A stretch of DNA of 64,000 bases from the NCBI GenBank assembly GCA_037013685.1, contig CM072887.1, positions 38,677,154-38,741,153 on the forward strand, given 5' to 3'. This document shows, one piece after another, positions 52,544 through 63,570 of this stretch (the first letter of the stretch is position 1; every line of letters starts with the position of its first letter). The stretch comes from Acridotheres tristis (lineage: Eukaryota > Chordata > Aves > Passeriformes > Sturnidae). The notes under the pieces were generated by a model, which worked only from the letters and a program-made list of their open reading frames with translations, did no database searches and was not told the origin of the DNA. A program made the position numbers and the translations under genes.

Positions 52544-54112
52544 CTGCAATTCCTATTCCATTAGTTCCTTGGTTTCTCAATAAATACTTCGTGTGTGCAA
52601 AAGTAAATTAATTTACCCAAAACATACACATTTTTATGAAGGATGTGCCCAAGTACTAAGTTAGTGCACATTATGTATGGTGTTCTCAACCTATGAGAGT
52701 ATATTACACTACATGGTTATTCACAGCTTATACTCCACATAGTGTACATGCATATAGTTCAAGGTACCCTACTCTTTCCATCTGTGACCATCTTAATAGG
52801 TGAAATAACTGTAACTGAGCAACGTTTTAGCCTGGGAATTTTCAGAATGTGAATCTGATACATTTTGCTGTTGAAATTTTGGAATTTTCCCTTAGAAAAA
52901 TAAGAATCAAACATTTTGTTTCAAGAAGCTTGTACTTCAAAATACTGATACTCTAAACTTCATATTGTGTTGTTAATGTCTTATGTGACCATTTCAGATG
53001 GCTTGTATGTTCTGGGGATTAAAGCAATTATTGAATCCTTGGCACTTCCCTAGAGGATGGGAGCTGCATTTGGCAACTTAACTAATTTCTCAAAGGGGAA
53101 TTACTTTGGACATGTTGTATTGATTTAATTAGTTCTGTGGAGCTCAACATTTTGAGTCCAAACCTTCTTTGAAAAAATTTCCACACCATAGCATTTATAG
53201 CTGCCTCTGTTCCTGAGGAAACTATAAATGGAAGTGGCATTGCTACCCATGACTCACATACGTTGGCAGCACTGTGTGGGCAATTCAGCACAGTGTGTTC
53301 CCATCCCAAGACTGATCTACCTGGTTGGAACCTGTTTTCACTTCAACTCATCTCCTGCTCTACAAAACTAATATTTGTATCCTGCCTCACAACAAAAGAA
53401 AGGAAATAAAGTAAAAAGGAATCAAATAATGTCGATTTTATATATTTGGATTATTAATACTTGATCTTTACAGCAACTCTGTACACATAAGAATATGGAA
53501 TGTTTCCTTTACTCCTTTACTTTGAGTTATCTGGTGTTGTCTTGACTTTGCTGGATTGATAGCTGTAATATAAATTCAGAAACTACTTGTCTGATCCTCT
53601 CAACAGCTCAAAGCTTTATATTCCTCTAATAGCAGTTTTCAAATACTATTTTATTAAATAAAAAGTTATTTAATGTAGAATTTGATGTCCTCCTTTTAAA
53701 TTTCATGTCTGGTTCTCCATTTCACCCTTTTTTTTCTAATAACACATTAACCAACTAGCTTCATCAATATTTTTGCTGTTCTGCATTACTTGTCCCTAAT
53801 TCATGGCAAGTAATCCTGTACAAGTGAGACTCATTGAAAGTTTCTCAGAAAGGAAGACAGCTGTTTTGAATTGCTTTAATCTGATATGCATTTTTAATTA
53901 TTTGCCTGAGTAGTTCCTCATTCTACAGTTGAAGCTACAGATTGTATTTAGTCCAATGTAAGTAAGAAAGAAACATCTATCATTATTTGGGTTCCTGAAA
54001 TATTGAAACTGTGGTAAACAATTCTCAGACTTCTATCACGTCCCCCCTTCCTCTCAAGTCCCCTCAGCAGTCGCAGAGTAATTCCCATTCCTCATTTTCT
54101 CTGTGGCCACAG

Positions 54113-54335
54113 ATTTGCTGTCATTTGCAATCAAATTAATTCTGCTCAGCTCCTTGGTGCTCACTCCTACATCCCTGTGAAGGACCACAAGGAAAACAGG
54201 TTTATCGGAACATCAGCAGCACCTTTACAAAATACTCTGGGAGAGGGAGCTGTGATGACCTCTGCAGGGAAAACCCTCAAATACAGCCTGCAAAATAAAA
54301 CATCTCCTCCCTGGCACACCAACGCAGACAAGTGG
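54113..54335 (+). other. Plus-strand exon-like segment C
   Basis: A 223-nt segment with the acceptor TTTTCTCTGTGGCCACAG and a near-consensus donor (AAGTGG then GTGAGT). Entered in phase 2 it is open for 74 codons, with pieces SAQLLGAHSYIPVKDHKENR, FIGTSAAPLQNTLGEGAVM and NKTSPPWHTNADKW, and leaves in phase 0. It is more GC-rich than its surroundings. A 39-nt phase-0 segment at 55329-55367 could follow. It lies between minus-strand candidate exons 4 and 5, so an antisense transcript or a wrong strand call for one series must be considered. Not recognised. Confidence 0.28.
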
Positions 54336-54629
54336 GTGAGTACAGAGGAGATACAAGAGACTGACTTTTGAACAAAATGAGCAGACACCACCCACCGTGA
54401 GGAGCCTGGACTAGGGTGAGTGATGAACAAGGACTCCACACTGTGGCCATTTTGGAGTTTGGGGGGTAAAGAATTATGATATGCTCAAGAAAAAAAAAAT
54501 TAATCTGATCATAACTTTCTAAACAAAAAATAAATGAAAAATAAAAAACAGACTAAATGAAAATATGATAAATCAGTATTTTTCTAGACTGTAGGAAAAA
54601 CCTAACAAGAATAGTGGAAGGACACAAAC

Positions 54630-54808
54630 CTGCATTGTGCTATGGAAGGCTGCTGAGATGTGATACCAAGGGACAAAAATATCTTCCTTGCAGAAGGGAT
54701 TTTCTCTAAGCAGATCCAGGCATGGACCCTCTTTTACTAAGAATTTTGTACTGTGCCTTTTCTGAATAAATGCTATCCAGGTGTTAATAAGTGTTACTTT
54801 GATGGTAA
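54630..54808 (-). CDS. Unrecognised gene, candidate exon 4
   Basis: A 179-nt segment with the acceptor CACACCTGCTTTTTTAG and the donor CAG then GTTTGT. The frame entered in phase 1 is open and leaves in phase 0. Pieces are TIKVTLINTWIAFIQKRHS, KFLVKEGPCLDLLRENPF and EDIFVPWYHISAAFHSTMQ. Exit phase fits candidate exon 5 and entry phase fits candidate exon 3. The peptide looks like part of a folded domain, but no motif or family is known to me. Confidence 0.36.
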
Positions 54809-55328
54809 CTAAAAAAGCAGGTGTGGCAATCTTCCCCACATTTCAGACTACTGCATTCTGGATTTTTCTTTTGCCTCTCCATTAAAATTCCAGTCAATGA
54901 ATGAACTGGAATACAGTGAATTTGCAATGATTTAAAAATAATCAACCTTCCAACTTTATCTGGCTACCTGCAAATAGTCAAATTCAACAAGGAATACAGA
55001 TAATTATAAAGAAAGGAAGAAAACAAAACTAAGCTAAAGAAATGCTAACAAGTACAAAAAAAAAAATCACCTCTTGCCAATCAGAGGAAATTGAAGTAGG
55101 GAAGGGTTGTGGCTTAATTGAGAATATAGAGCTCTCTGGCATATGAGTCTCTCAAAAAATAAGAGATATCCTATTGAATGATGTTCCAACTGCTGAAGAA
55201 AGCAAGTTGATATTCATTTCCAACTCTGAAGACCCAGACCCATCTTCAAGGTTCAACCCGTGAAAGTGAAGTTCACTGTGAGTAAAAGGACCAAATCTAG
55301 CAGTCTGCTTTTCTGTTCACTTCCACAG

Positions 55329-55367
55329 AGCCATGATGTGTGCAAGGTGCCAGCTTTGGCTGTCAGG
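55329..55367 (+). other. Plus-strand 39-nt exon-like segment D
   Basis: A strong acceptor (CTTTTCTGTTCACTTCCACAG) and a consensus donor (CAGG then GTAAGT) bound exactly 13 codons, SHDVCKVPALAVR, in phase 0. It would follow the segment at 54113-54335 in frame. Both sites are among the best in the window; short length leaves coding status open. Confidence 0.28.
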
Positions 55368-55508
55368 GTAAGTTGAGACACATAAGGTGGCTGGAGAGAG
55401 GGAAAATGGTATATTCAGAGCACACTGGGTGTCAAGGACTGCCAAAGGTATTTGATCCTGCTCTTAGTAATTCCCCAGTCTTTCCAGCAACCTTGCATCC
55501 TCTCATAC

Positions 55509-55635
55509 TAACAGTTACTAGATTATGGTCTCTCCCTTGTTCCTTTCTGCGTTCATCAAATCCAGAGATGGCCTGCATGAAGAAACAATCACTAGGTATT
55601 TGTGCCAAAAAGAAAGAATGGCCATTAACTAGTAC
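55509..55635 (-). CDS. Unrecognised gene, candidate exon 3
   Basis: A 127-nt segment, open from phase 0 and leaving in phase 1, with pieces VLVNGHSFFLAQIPSDCFF and AISGFDERRKEQGRDHNL. The acceptor tract is TTATTTTTCCTGTTTGAAAGAG, where either of two AGs could be used. The donor, GTATGA, is only fair. It is needed to reconcile the phases of candidate exons 2 and 4, which both supports it and makes it the weakest link of the series. Confidence 0.25.
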
Positions 55636-57099
55636 CTCTTTCAAACAGGAAAAATAAGTTATTGGCAAGAATATGAGTGTCAGGATGTTTGAAACACCTT
55701 GTCCTTTCACTAGAGATTTGCACGTGGTCTGCTCTATGCTGACCAACTGCAAACATCACATTTGCTCTGATACACACGCCAGCTTCCAAAGACTCCTTAT
55801 CTCACATATTTTGTTACACTAAAGCCTTTTGGTAAGAAGCTGAATTGGAGCAGATGAGGTGAGGGGAAAAGGAAAGGAAGGCAAGAAATCTGTAAGCCCC
55901 AGACTAAACTGTGATAAAGATTTCCACCCATGCTACAACAATATTTGCCTCAAGAAAGCAGTTTATTCAGCTGCTCAGGAAAAGGGCTCAGCTACTTTGT
56001 GATAATGCATTTTCCTAACGACATTGGTGAGTCAGAATGGCACGTGCCACGGAGACACCACAAGTTTGAAGAGATTCTTTTAAGGGCTGTACTCCACGTT
56101 TGAGCATTTCTCTACTACTGACAATCAAAAATAAATACTTAGGAGGAGGTCTCCTCCAGTTCTACAGATTAGTCTGAGTAAACCTAGGCTGTTTCTATGG
56201 GCAGGACTCTCAACTTTTCCTCAGAAAGTCCAAATTCATCTTGCTCTGCCACAGACTCCCCTGTAAACCCCAACAGTTACTTGTATGTGCTTATGTGGGC
56301 CAATTCCAGCATCCTTCTTCCCACAGATCTTCATGACACAAACCACTGCAATCTCTGTAAATTAAAAGAAAATGAACTTCAGTCCTAATGGTTCACCTAG
56401 AGGGCTTGACTGTGGCACTACTATAAATAGCCTCTGTTCTTGGGGGGAAGAACTGAAGCATTTAGTCTTGAGTTCTGTTACTACAAACACCTTCGAGAGT
56501 AACACCTCCAGCAACATCTAAAAGGATTCTGGGACATGTAACAACAATAAGATATCTTTTTCAGTAACAGCCCTCTTGCATTTCTTATGAGGAGACTTGT
56601 CAGAGTTCAAGCAATGGGATCACGGACCAAATGGTAAAGGCTTAGACTTTTCACCATGTTCATCTCAGCACCTTAAAATACTAGAAAAATTAAAGGTTTT
56701 GAAGTAGTTGGTAGGAATAGTTTAGCTCTTGAGCATATTACATGCTTAATTCAGCCAAATGAACATTTTTGGTGCCCCTTTTCTTAAAAGCTGAAAAAGT
56801 ATAAAAAAAACAGCACAGAAATAGGTCTGCTGTGATTCAAGGCAAAATACAGCAGGTATTGCAAAGAGCATAGCCTAACCATGTTATCAACTTGTGTTCC
56901 ATCTCCACACTAAAAGCTTAGACAGCACAGCTTACAACACTGGTCACTCACTAGAATCCTGTTGTAAAAATTCGCTACTAAAGAGGGCCTCAGAGTGTCT
57001 CCAGTATGTACTACAGAAGCTGACATAAGATTGTGATAAATGTGATTCGTGCTAATTAAATTGTAACTATATTAGCAAAATTGTATTTAGATCAATAAA

Positions 57100-57480
57100 A
57101 AACTGTCGAGGAAAGGGGGGGGGGGGAGAAAAAGACTCTCCAGTGTGGGAAGAAGGAAAAGGTGGAAGAAAGCAAATAAGAATAGTAAAAGGGGGGATAA
57201 GCAGCAGGAAAGGCTCACTGAAGCCAAAAGGGATGCCAAGAGAGAAATTAGAGTTTTTGGAAAACAGCGCACAGGGGGGGCACGAGGAAGAGAGAGCCCG
57301 GAAAAAGACCAAAAAGGGAGACCCCCACCATAGAGGGGCGCGAGATATATGGAGGTAAGAATAAAGAAGGAGGGGGCAGCAGGGGCAGAGGAAGGGGGGG
57401 GGGAGAGGGGAGACCCCCCCGGGGGCAAAAACAAATAAAAAATAAATCAAAAAAAATAAAAAATAAAATTTTTTTTTTTA
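57100..57480. repeat. Purine/G-rich low-complexity block
   Basis: The plus strand is almost purely purine for about 370 bp, with repeated runs of 6-13 G (57116-57127, 57190s, 57273-57280, 57392-57402), a C7G5 run near 57414-57425 and terminal A/T homopolymers. It has high potential for G-quadruplex or triplex DNA. The open frames across it on both strands (up to 127 codons) are by-products of this bias. The sequence may also be inaccurate, because G-rich homopolymers are hard to sequence. Confidence 0.9.
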
Positions 57481-58483
57481 TGATTCACGAGTCATCTCTG
57501 TCCCCCACAGATATTTGGGGTTTGAGGTTTTTTTTTCTTAAATATAATTCCTATATTACACTAACATTTTCTTAGACAAAATATACCAACAAAACAGGGA
57601 AGGAAATGCTGAACGAAAAGCTATGTATGTTAAAAGCATCAACAAGCAGGTCTGCTGCTGTTATAAGTTCGGGCTACAGCATTTCCTAGAATTGGGAATG
57701 ATGCTGCTTCTACATGAGCTTATTTCAGCCCATTTTAACTAGCAAACACAGCCATGTGAAGATTCCCTCCCAAGAGTCATTTTCCTGCCCCAGGACTTCT
57801 GTACATAAGTTTCAATTGAAATGGTTCAGCTCATTTATTAATTTTCCAGAATATTTTCATTTTCATATCTATGCCACGGTCTCCATTTCTTCAAGCTGCT
57901 AAACAGCCCCATTTATTTAATTTGTTGTTTTTGCTAAAGCATTCCAGATTCTAACTTCACAATATATAAATGCACCTGAAAGAAATGACCATGGTCTTCA
58001 GAGCAGGTAACAGTAACATCTAATATGTTCAACCCCTCAAATATCTTGGAAGAGGATGAAAAAAACAATATACATGAATTAACTGAACACTCGAAATTCC
58101 ATTCAATCAATGGCACTTCCAAAAGAAGTTTTTAGTGACTGTGTAATTAAATGCAGTATCAGATCACATAGCTAACAAGTATTAAAAAAAATCACAAGTT
58201 TGTCTTTTTAACCCTAACCTTTTGAAAGTTTTGGCTTAGAACAAGAAAATTGCTTCCTTCTGGTGCCTTTCTGTAATTCAAATGGAATTTGACAACATTT
58301 TAAATTGTCTTTTTTTTTTTTTTTATCTCTGAGTTCATTCAAAGTTCCTACTGCAATTTCAAAGCAGGGGTAAAATATCTCCAGTTTTTCTAGCTTCATT
58401 TAAACTGGGGACAATTTTACCAACTGTTATTTTTTTAAGGTGAATTCTTCCAGAATAGGTGAAAGGCTGTAACTCCTACTTAC

Positions 58484-58591
58484 CTGGACTATGGGATGAG
58501 CGAGGTTCTTACTTGATACCTGCTCTGCATCAAGTGCTTCTCCATCCAGGTACTTTAGATAACCATTTCTGTATGTCTGTGCCTCCTTCCA
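58484..58591 (-). CDS. Unrecognised gene, candidate exon 2
   Basis: A 108-nt segment with the acceptor CTTGTTTTGACCTACAG and a consensus donor (CCAG then GTAAGT). It is open from phase 0 to phase 0 and encodes exactly 36 residues in two pieces, WKEAQTYRNGYLKYLDGE then ALDAEQVSSKNLAHPIVQ. Amino-acid usage is strongly protein-like (amphipathic, charged, no bias). It can be joined in frame to 59676-59732 upstream. The same CTGTAG hexamer at 58592-58597 is also a good plus-strand acceptor. I do not recognise the family. Confidence 0.45.
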
Positions 58592-58597
58592 CTGTAG

Positions 58598-58653
58598 GTC
58601 AAAACAAGCTGTTAAAACCTATCCATGCAGGCATGAGCAGAATACTTGTTTCC
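58598..58653 (+). other. Alternative plus-strand exon-like segment
   Basis: It directly follows the plus-strand acceptor CTGTGCCTCCTTCCACTGTAG and ends at the donor CTG then GTGAGA. Two frames are open. It abuts the minus-strand exon 58484-58591, whose acceptor occupies the same six bases. Only one reading need be true. Confidence 0.15.
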
Positions 58654-59652
58654 TGGTGAGACCTGTCTGCCTGTGCTCCCAGAGAACTGCCAAGTGCCCT
58701 CAGAGAGAGGTGGCTATGGCATGCACAAGCTCCCTTGACACATATGCTCAGGGCAAACCTACTCAAGATTTCATTCTCACTAGGTCGCTGAGTGTTGGTT
58801 TATCTCTTTATCATTTAATTAAATCATCAATAATTGGATTTTGTAGACAAAGCTGAACAAAAATTACTGTGAAAGGCCAGAGTTAAAAGATATTGAAGAC
58901 AAATTTCACAAACTGGGAGTCTGGCAATCAAAGTCTACCAACTCTTTCCTACCACAGCAGAGTTCTGTGAAGAAATATGTTACAAATGGCTTTTGGCTGC
59001 CTGCCGAAGCCTCAGTCGTTCTGACATATGCACAGTGAGACAACTGCTGACTCAGTGTCAACACAACACATATCCCTGCATCGCCCAAGTCACTCTTAAA
59101 TAACAACATCGTTGGCCAGGCAGTTCATTTTGCACACTAAAAGTAGAAGGAAGACAAAAGCATACATTGGGTAAGTTCAGGCCAATCCTTCAAGCAAAAG
59201 GGTTCATAGCAAAGCTCTCAGTGGAATCAAACATCCCATCTCACTTTTTTCCTGGTACTCTTCTCAACAAATAGAGGGATTTACTGAGCATTCCCAAAAA
59301 ACTGACAGTACCCAGATGTGCTGCACTGTCTGTAACTCAGGTGGGGGACACAAGTTTCGCCTGTCTCTATGGTTGGGCATCTCAAACAATATCGAGATGT
59401 TACAGGAGCTTCCCTCACCTCAGCTGCTCTACACTTCACAGGAATCAGCATCAAGATGCTGGAAACACAATTAACTGGTTAATCTCTCACCAGTTTACAC
59501 ACTTAAAAGGTACAAAATACACAAATTACAACGTTGTAAAACTACTTCATAGAACATTTTTGATGCAAATATTGAGGCTCCTTTTAATTCATATCTGGAT
59601 TAGCAACCACTACTTTGAGATAATGCTTGAACTTCCCAGATCTTAAAATCCA

Positions 59653-59670
59653 GGGGGGGGGAAAAAAAAA
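59653..59670. repeat. G9A9 homopolymer pair
   Basis: Nine G followed by nine A, immediately next to the donor of candidate exon 1 on the minus strand (the intron begins GTAGGT then T and C runs). Confidence 0.9.
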
Positions 59671-59675
59671 CCTAC

Positions 59676-59732
59676 CTTTGTTTTGAGCAGATACATTGAT
59701 TGCTCCAAAGGTTTTGACAGCATTTTCATCAT
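59676..59732 (-). CDS. Unrecognised gene, candidate first coding exon
   Basis: An ATG-initiated frame of 19 codons, MMKMLSKPLEQSMYLLKTK, ends at a good donor (AAAG then GTAGGT) in phase 0 and joins in frame to the exon at 58484-58591. No clear acceptor precedes it, which fits a first exon; an upstream stop is in frame 27 nt before the ATG. No CpG island or TATA box is evident upstream, so the promoter is unknown. Confidence rests on its fit with the next exon. Confidence 0.33.
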
Positions 59733-60929
59733 TATGAAGAAAGAATGCAGCACATCTTAATTATGGCTTTTGAAATGTTTTGCCTTCCAAGAAGTCACAT
59801 AAAGCCTAACTGTCATTAGGACAAATACCACTAGACAAAGGAATAGAATAAAAAGCAGAAGAGAAAACAAAACCAATATACTTAAAATCCAGATTAGATT
59901 ACAATTCAAGTTCATTTTAAAAGTAAATATCAATACATGTAACACATGAGTTCTATGGGATTTTGTTTTACATTGAGCTAGAAAGACTAAATCAAATTAA
60001 AATTTAGGAGCCAATTTAATTCTGAGTTTAAGTCTACCAATTTCAGTGGAGTTTCAGCAGGGTAAGATTTATCTCAGAACTTTACCTGAAACATTGAAAG
60101 GTTGAGCTCACTTAGAAATTTAAAATGCATGTGAATGTGATTCAAATTGAATAAATTTGAAAGTCTGACTTTGTGAGACTTTCTGGAGAGTAGAGAAAAC
60201 ACTATGGTTTTCCTACTGCTGCCTGTGAAATTATTTTATTCTACATGAAGTTTCACTTGTATAAACACTAGTTCTTGTTTCTCCTTATATAAGCAGAATG
60301 AGAATCAGGTTCCAAGTTTCTTGCCATCTGGTCTGAGACCTCCCAATCAGTTGGCTATTGCTCCCTGAAAAAATTCAGATGGATGCAGTAAAAGGCCACT
60401 GGCATGCTAATTTGTGAACTGAAACAGACTGCCATGACAAAATTGAACTGAAACAAATGAGAGCTAATGAGGCATTGTTATTCACGTCTTATGTGATTTT
60501 GCTTCATCAAATACTTGCATACTCAGGACAGATGTTTACTCGGGATTTTGGAAAAACTTCACTTCCTTCAGCTGTCCAAGTTAAGAAACAGCTGAGTAGC
60601 TTTTCCCAATATAAAATGTGGGATTACAATTAAATTACACTTCAGCTTATAAAATCACGTGAACTAAAACACAGTCATCATGTTGTAAAACTCCTCACTT
60701 AAATCCACAAGATACATTTATTTCTCTACTCTGTAATTATTTGCTATTGGTAAATTGCCATCACTTGTAAAACTACTTTTAATTAAAAATCTCAGTATTT
60801 TCCTACTGATATCTTTCCAGTGACAAGTGCATATACGAAGGTAATCTGCATCTAAATTCCTCCAATATAAAACAGGAGCTGTAAGATTAACAAATCTTTT
60901 AAGAGCTGTTTTTCTTCTCTTCTTTACAG

Positions 60930-61123
60930 GGGAAGAAATCCTTTATATTTCATACATTTTTTTGCTGAAAAGTACTTCAGTCGACTACCTAGCTCTCACT
61001 CAGGGCAAGCACGACTGATTTGTACACTCCTCAACACCAGTTTTTCTGCTCACTGTAGCTACCCTCATTTTGTCTTCTGCATGCCAAAAAGATGATTGAA
61101 ATATATTTGCTCAGTCTTTACAG
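60930..61123 (+). other. Plus-strand exon-like segment E
   Basis: A very strong acceptor (TTTTTCTTCTCTTCTTTACAG) and the donor TACAG then GTAAGG bound 194 nt. No frame is open to the end; one runs about 55 codons to a stop at about 61094 (start GRNPLYFIHFFAEKYFSRL). This suits a non-coding RNA exon or a stop-containing last coding part. Confidence 0.28.
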
Positions 61124-63399
61124 GTAAGGGCTTTTTTATCAGACATAGAAGTGTGCACAAAATGGAAATACTCTTTAATGAGCACTCATTTTTAGTGAAA
61201 ATGGAGTTCTCCTACTTATCTTGGTAAATAGGAACTAGTCAGGATTGTTAGGCAGAGCTGCTCCCCCAGCCAAACAGGTTCATTCAATGATCTCTAGTTT
61301 AAGCTACAATTTTACTAGACTGATCATGTACAGTGAAAGATGCAACACCAATCCCTCCATCCCAAGAGAATTACAGTTAAGGATTTATCAGGCAGGGAGA
61401 GCTCATTTTCCACTCATGCAACCCAGGATGTGGGCAAGACAGCAGCTATTCATCCAGACTGTTTGTCCTTGCCACCATGCACACCCAGCTGGTGGCAGCA
61501 CGTAGCCCTGGCACTCTGCAATTATTATATAACTCATCTTGTAAAAGCACCTCAACACCAAGAGGGACAGAGGTGTCAAAGATACAAATAGAATTATACG
61601 GAAGGAAACAAGTTACTCTCCTGAAGGAAATAAAAACCTCATAGCTTGTAAAAAATAAGGTGTTTTCTAAACCTTGTCATCTCTTTCTGCTGTCAAATTC
61701 ATGCTGTATCATAAATAGCAAAGGTACATTGTCAATGATGAATGTAAGAAGCCACATATTTAAACTGCAATTTGTTTCCTAGAGTGGAGATATATCTTCC
61801 CTATTGCATGCTTTGAAAGGAAACAAATAGCATGAACTGCAGCACTTGGGAGGTATTTGCATAAGTTTACGGGCATCACTTACAGAAATGTTGTCAATGA
61901 TTACTTTCAAATTTTATTAACTTAATTTCATTAGCATTTTCCTTTCTTACCCTTCCAAGGAAAAGCTAATGTGCACTTTCTTCCTTTCCCATTGTGCTAG
62001 AAAGGAGCCTAATGGGTGCTTTACACTAACTCACACAGACATTATTTCAATTACTAGTTATTAAAGTGGTTAATTTAAAAGGTTTTTAACTAAAGACTAA
62101 AAATGCTTGAACAAATAAAGATTATTTTACAACTAGGAAGAAAATCGCTGCCTACAATGCTTAAACACATTTAGACAGATAAACTATTCAAAAATTCCTG
62201 GGTAACAAGAGCAAGGAAAATGCTAAAATGAGCTATTATAAAAAGATAATAAGAACGTACTACAAGAACCCACTTCCTTTGGATAAATCCAAATGCAAAA
62301 GTCAAGCTTTGCTCTTGTGAACTTGTAGGTGATCAGAGAGAAAGGAAGGGGCAGAGGAGCTGCAGACCTGCTTCATTCCTAGTACCCAACTCTCTCCGTG
62401 GCTTCTTCCAGCATTTACCACACTTGGTACCAGCTGACAAGGAGGTGCCTCAGGGTGACCCTTCCCACAAGAGCCAATACCCAGCACGGAGGATAATTCT
62501 GGCATAAGCAAAGGGAAAAAGTGACAGCAAGAACAAAGAGGGAGCTGGGCCAATGTGCAGACATCCGAATCACCCCCTTGGGCATCAGCTCTGCAGCATC
62601 AGCCACAGCTCACACAGAGAGGCTGCCACAGGCAGGCAAGGCTGGCTGCAAATCCTTCCAGTTCTTAAACAAAACCTCTTACAAAAGTGTTCTTAGAAGG
62701 AGAATACAGTATAGAGAATAATTTACTTCTTTAAGTACAACAACTCAGCTACCTGGGTGCTCAGCCTTTGCTTTTGGACAGAACTAACGAAGCAATTTCT
62801 ACTCTGTCACACTAGGGTAATTCTGGAATAAATCAACAGCTTTCCACAGAGTTAAGATTTACAGTAGTGTGAATTAAAGCAAAACTCAACATTTTGTTAA
62901 GATGAAGATCTTTGAATCAACATGGATCTCTGTCCTAGTGCCAAATCACAAATTTCTGAATTTCTTTCCACATGTTTAAAACGAGTATCTGCTCATCTTT
63001 TTGTGCTGCTTAGGCAAAACCTTGGCAAAAGTAGCAGTGACAGAAATTTTATGTGTTGACAGGCTCCAAATTCTTGCAAATCCTCACTTTTTGTTCTTGC
63101 ACACTAGATTTATTTCAGATATTCTCAAGAAAAGAACGAAGAAAAAAAGGCTACACAATATCACTCCACTGCCCCCAGTATATCTGGAAAGGGCCCAGCT
63201 CTGCTAAGCAAGAGAAAAGCCAAAACCAGACAGAACTCTGAAAGAGTTCTTAAACTTCCTAACACTAGAGGAGGGCAGAACCCTGATGTTCTTCTCTGGA
63301 TTTTATATAAATAGAACAACTCTTCCTTGTCTCTCTAGTCTTGGCAGAATGTATTATATTTTCTCTCCCTACCATGGCAGGAGGAACAGCATCAAGCTC

Positions 63400-63570
63400 A
63401 GACTTTTAGAAGTCTGGATTCAATTCCCTCTCAGACACCAGCTCCTTGAACAACCCTGAGAAACCATCATTTTCCTGTCAGTTACTGGTCCGTAAAAATA
63501 GGGTAATGTTGAGATAAGGATGGGATACCTGCCTAAATAACGGGGTAGTGAAGCATCTAAAATAATACAA
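63400..63570 (+). mobile_element. MIR-like ancient SINE relic
   Basis: Order and wording follow the MIR consensus: 'gtctggattcaattccctct', then 'cttgaacaaccctgagaaac', then 'ttttcctgtcagttactggt', then 'ccgtaaaaatagggtaat'. These correspond to the MIR segments 'gggttcgaatcc', 'ccttgggcaag', 'cagtttcctcatctg' and 'taaaatggggataat'. It is diverged and non-coding. Confidence 0.55.

Noticed and set aside
53082..53309. 75-codon minus-strand frame (contains AAINAMVWKFFQRRFGLK) between candidate exons 4 and 5
   Set aside because: The peptide looks plausible, but the acceptor tract is purine-rich, the possible donor GTAATT is weak, and the phases (1 to 1) do not fit between neighbours.
57067..57450. 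127- and 115-codon minus-strand frames rich in Pro, Phe, Leu and Ser
   Set aside because: Direct translation of the purine-rich low-complexity block; no real protein signal.
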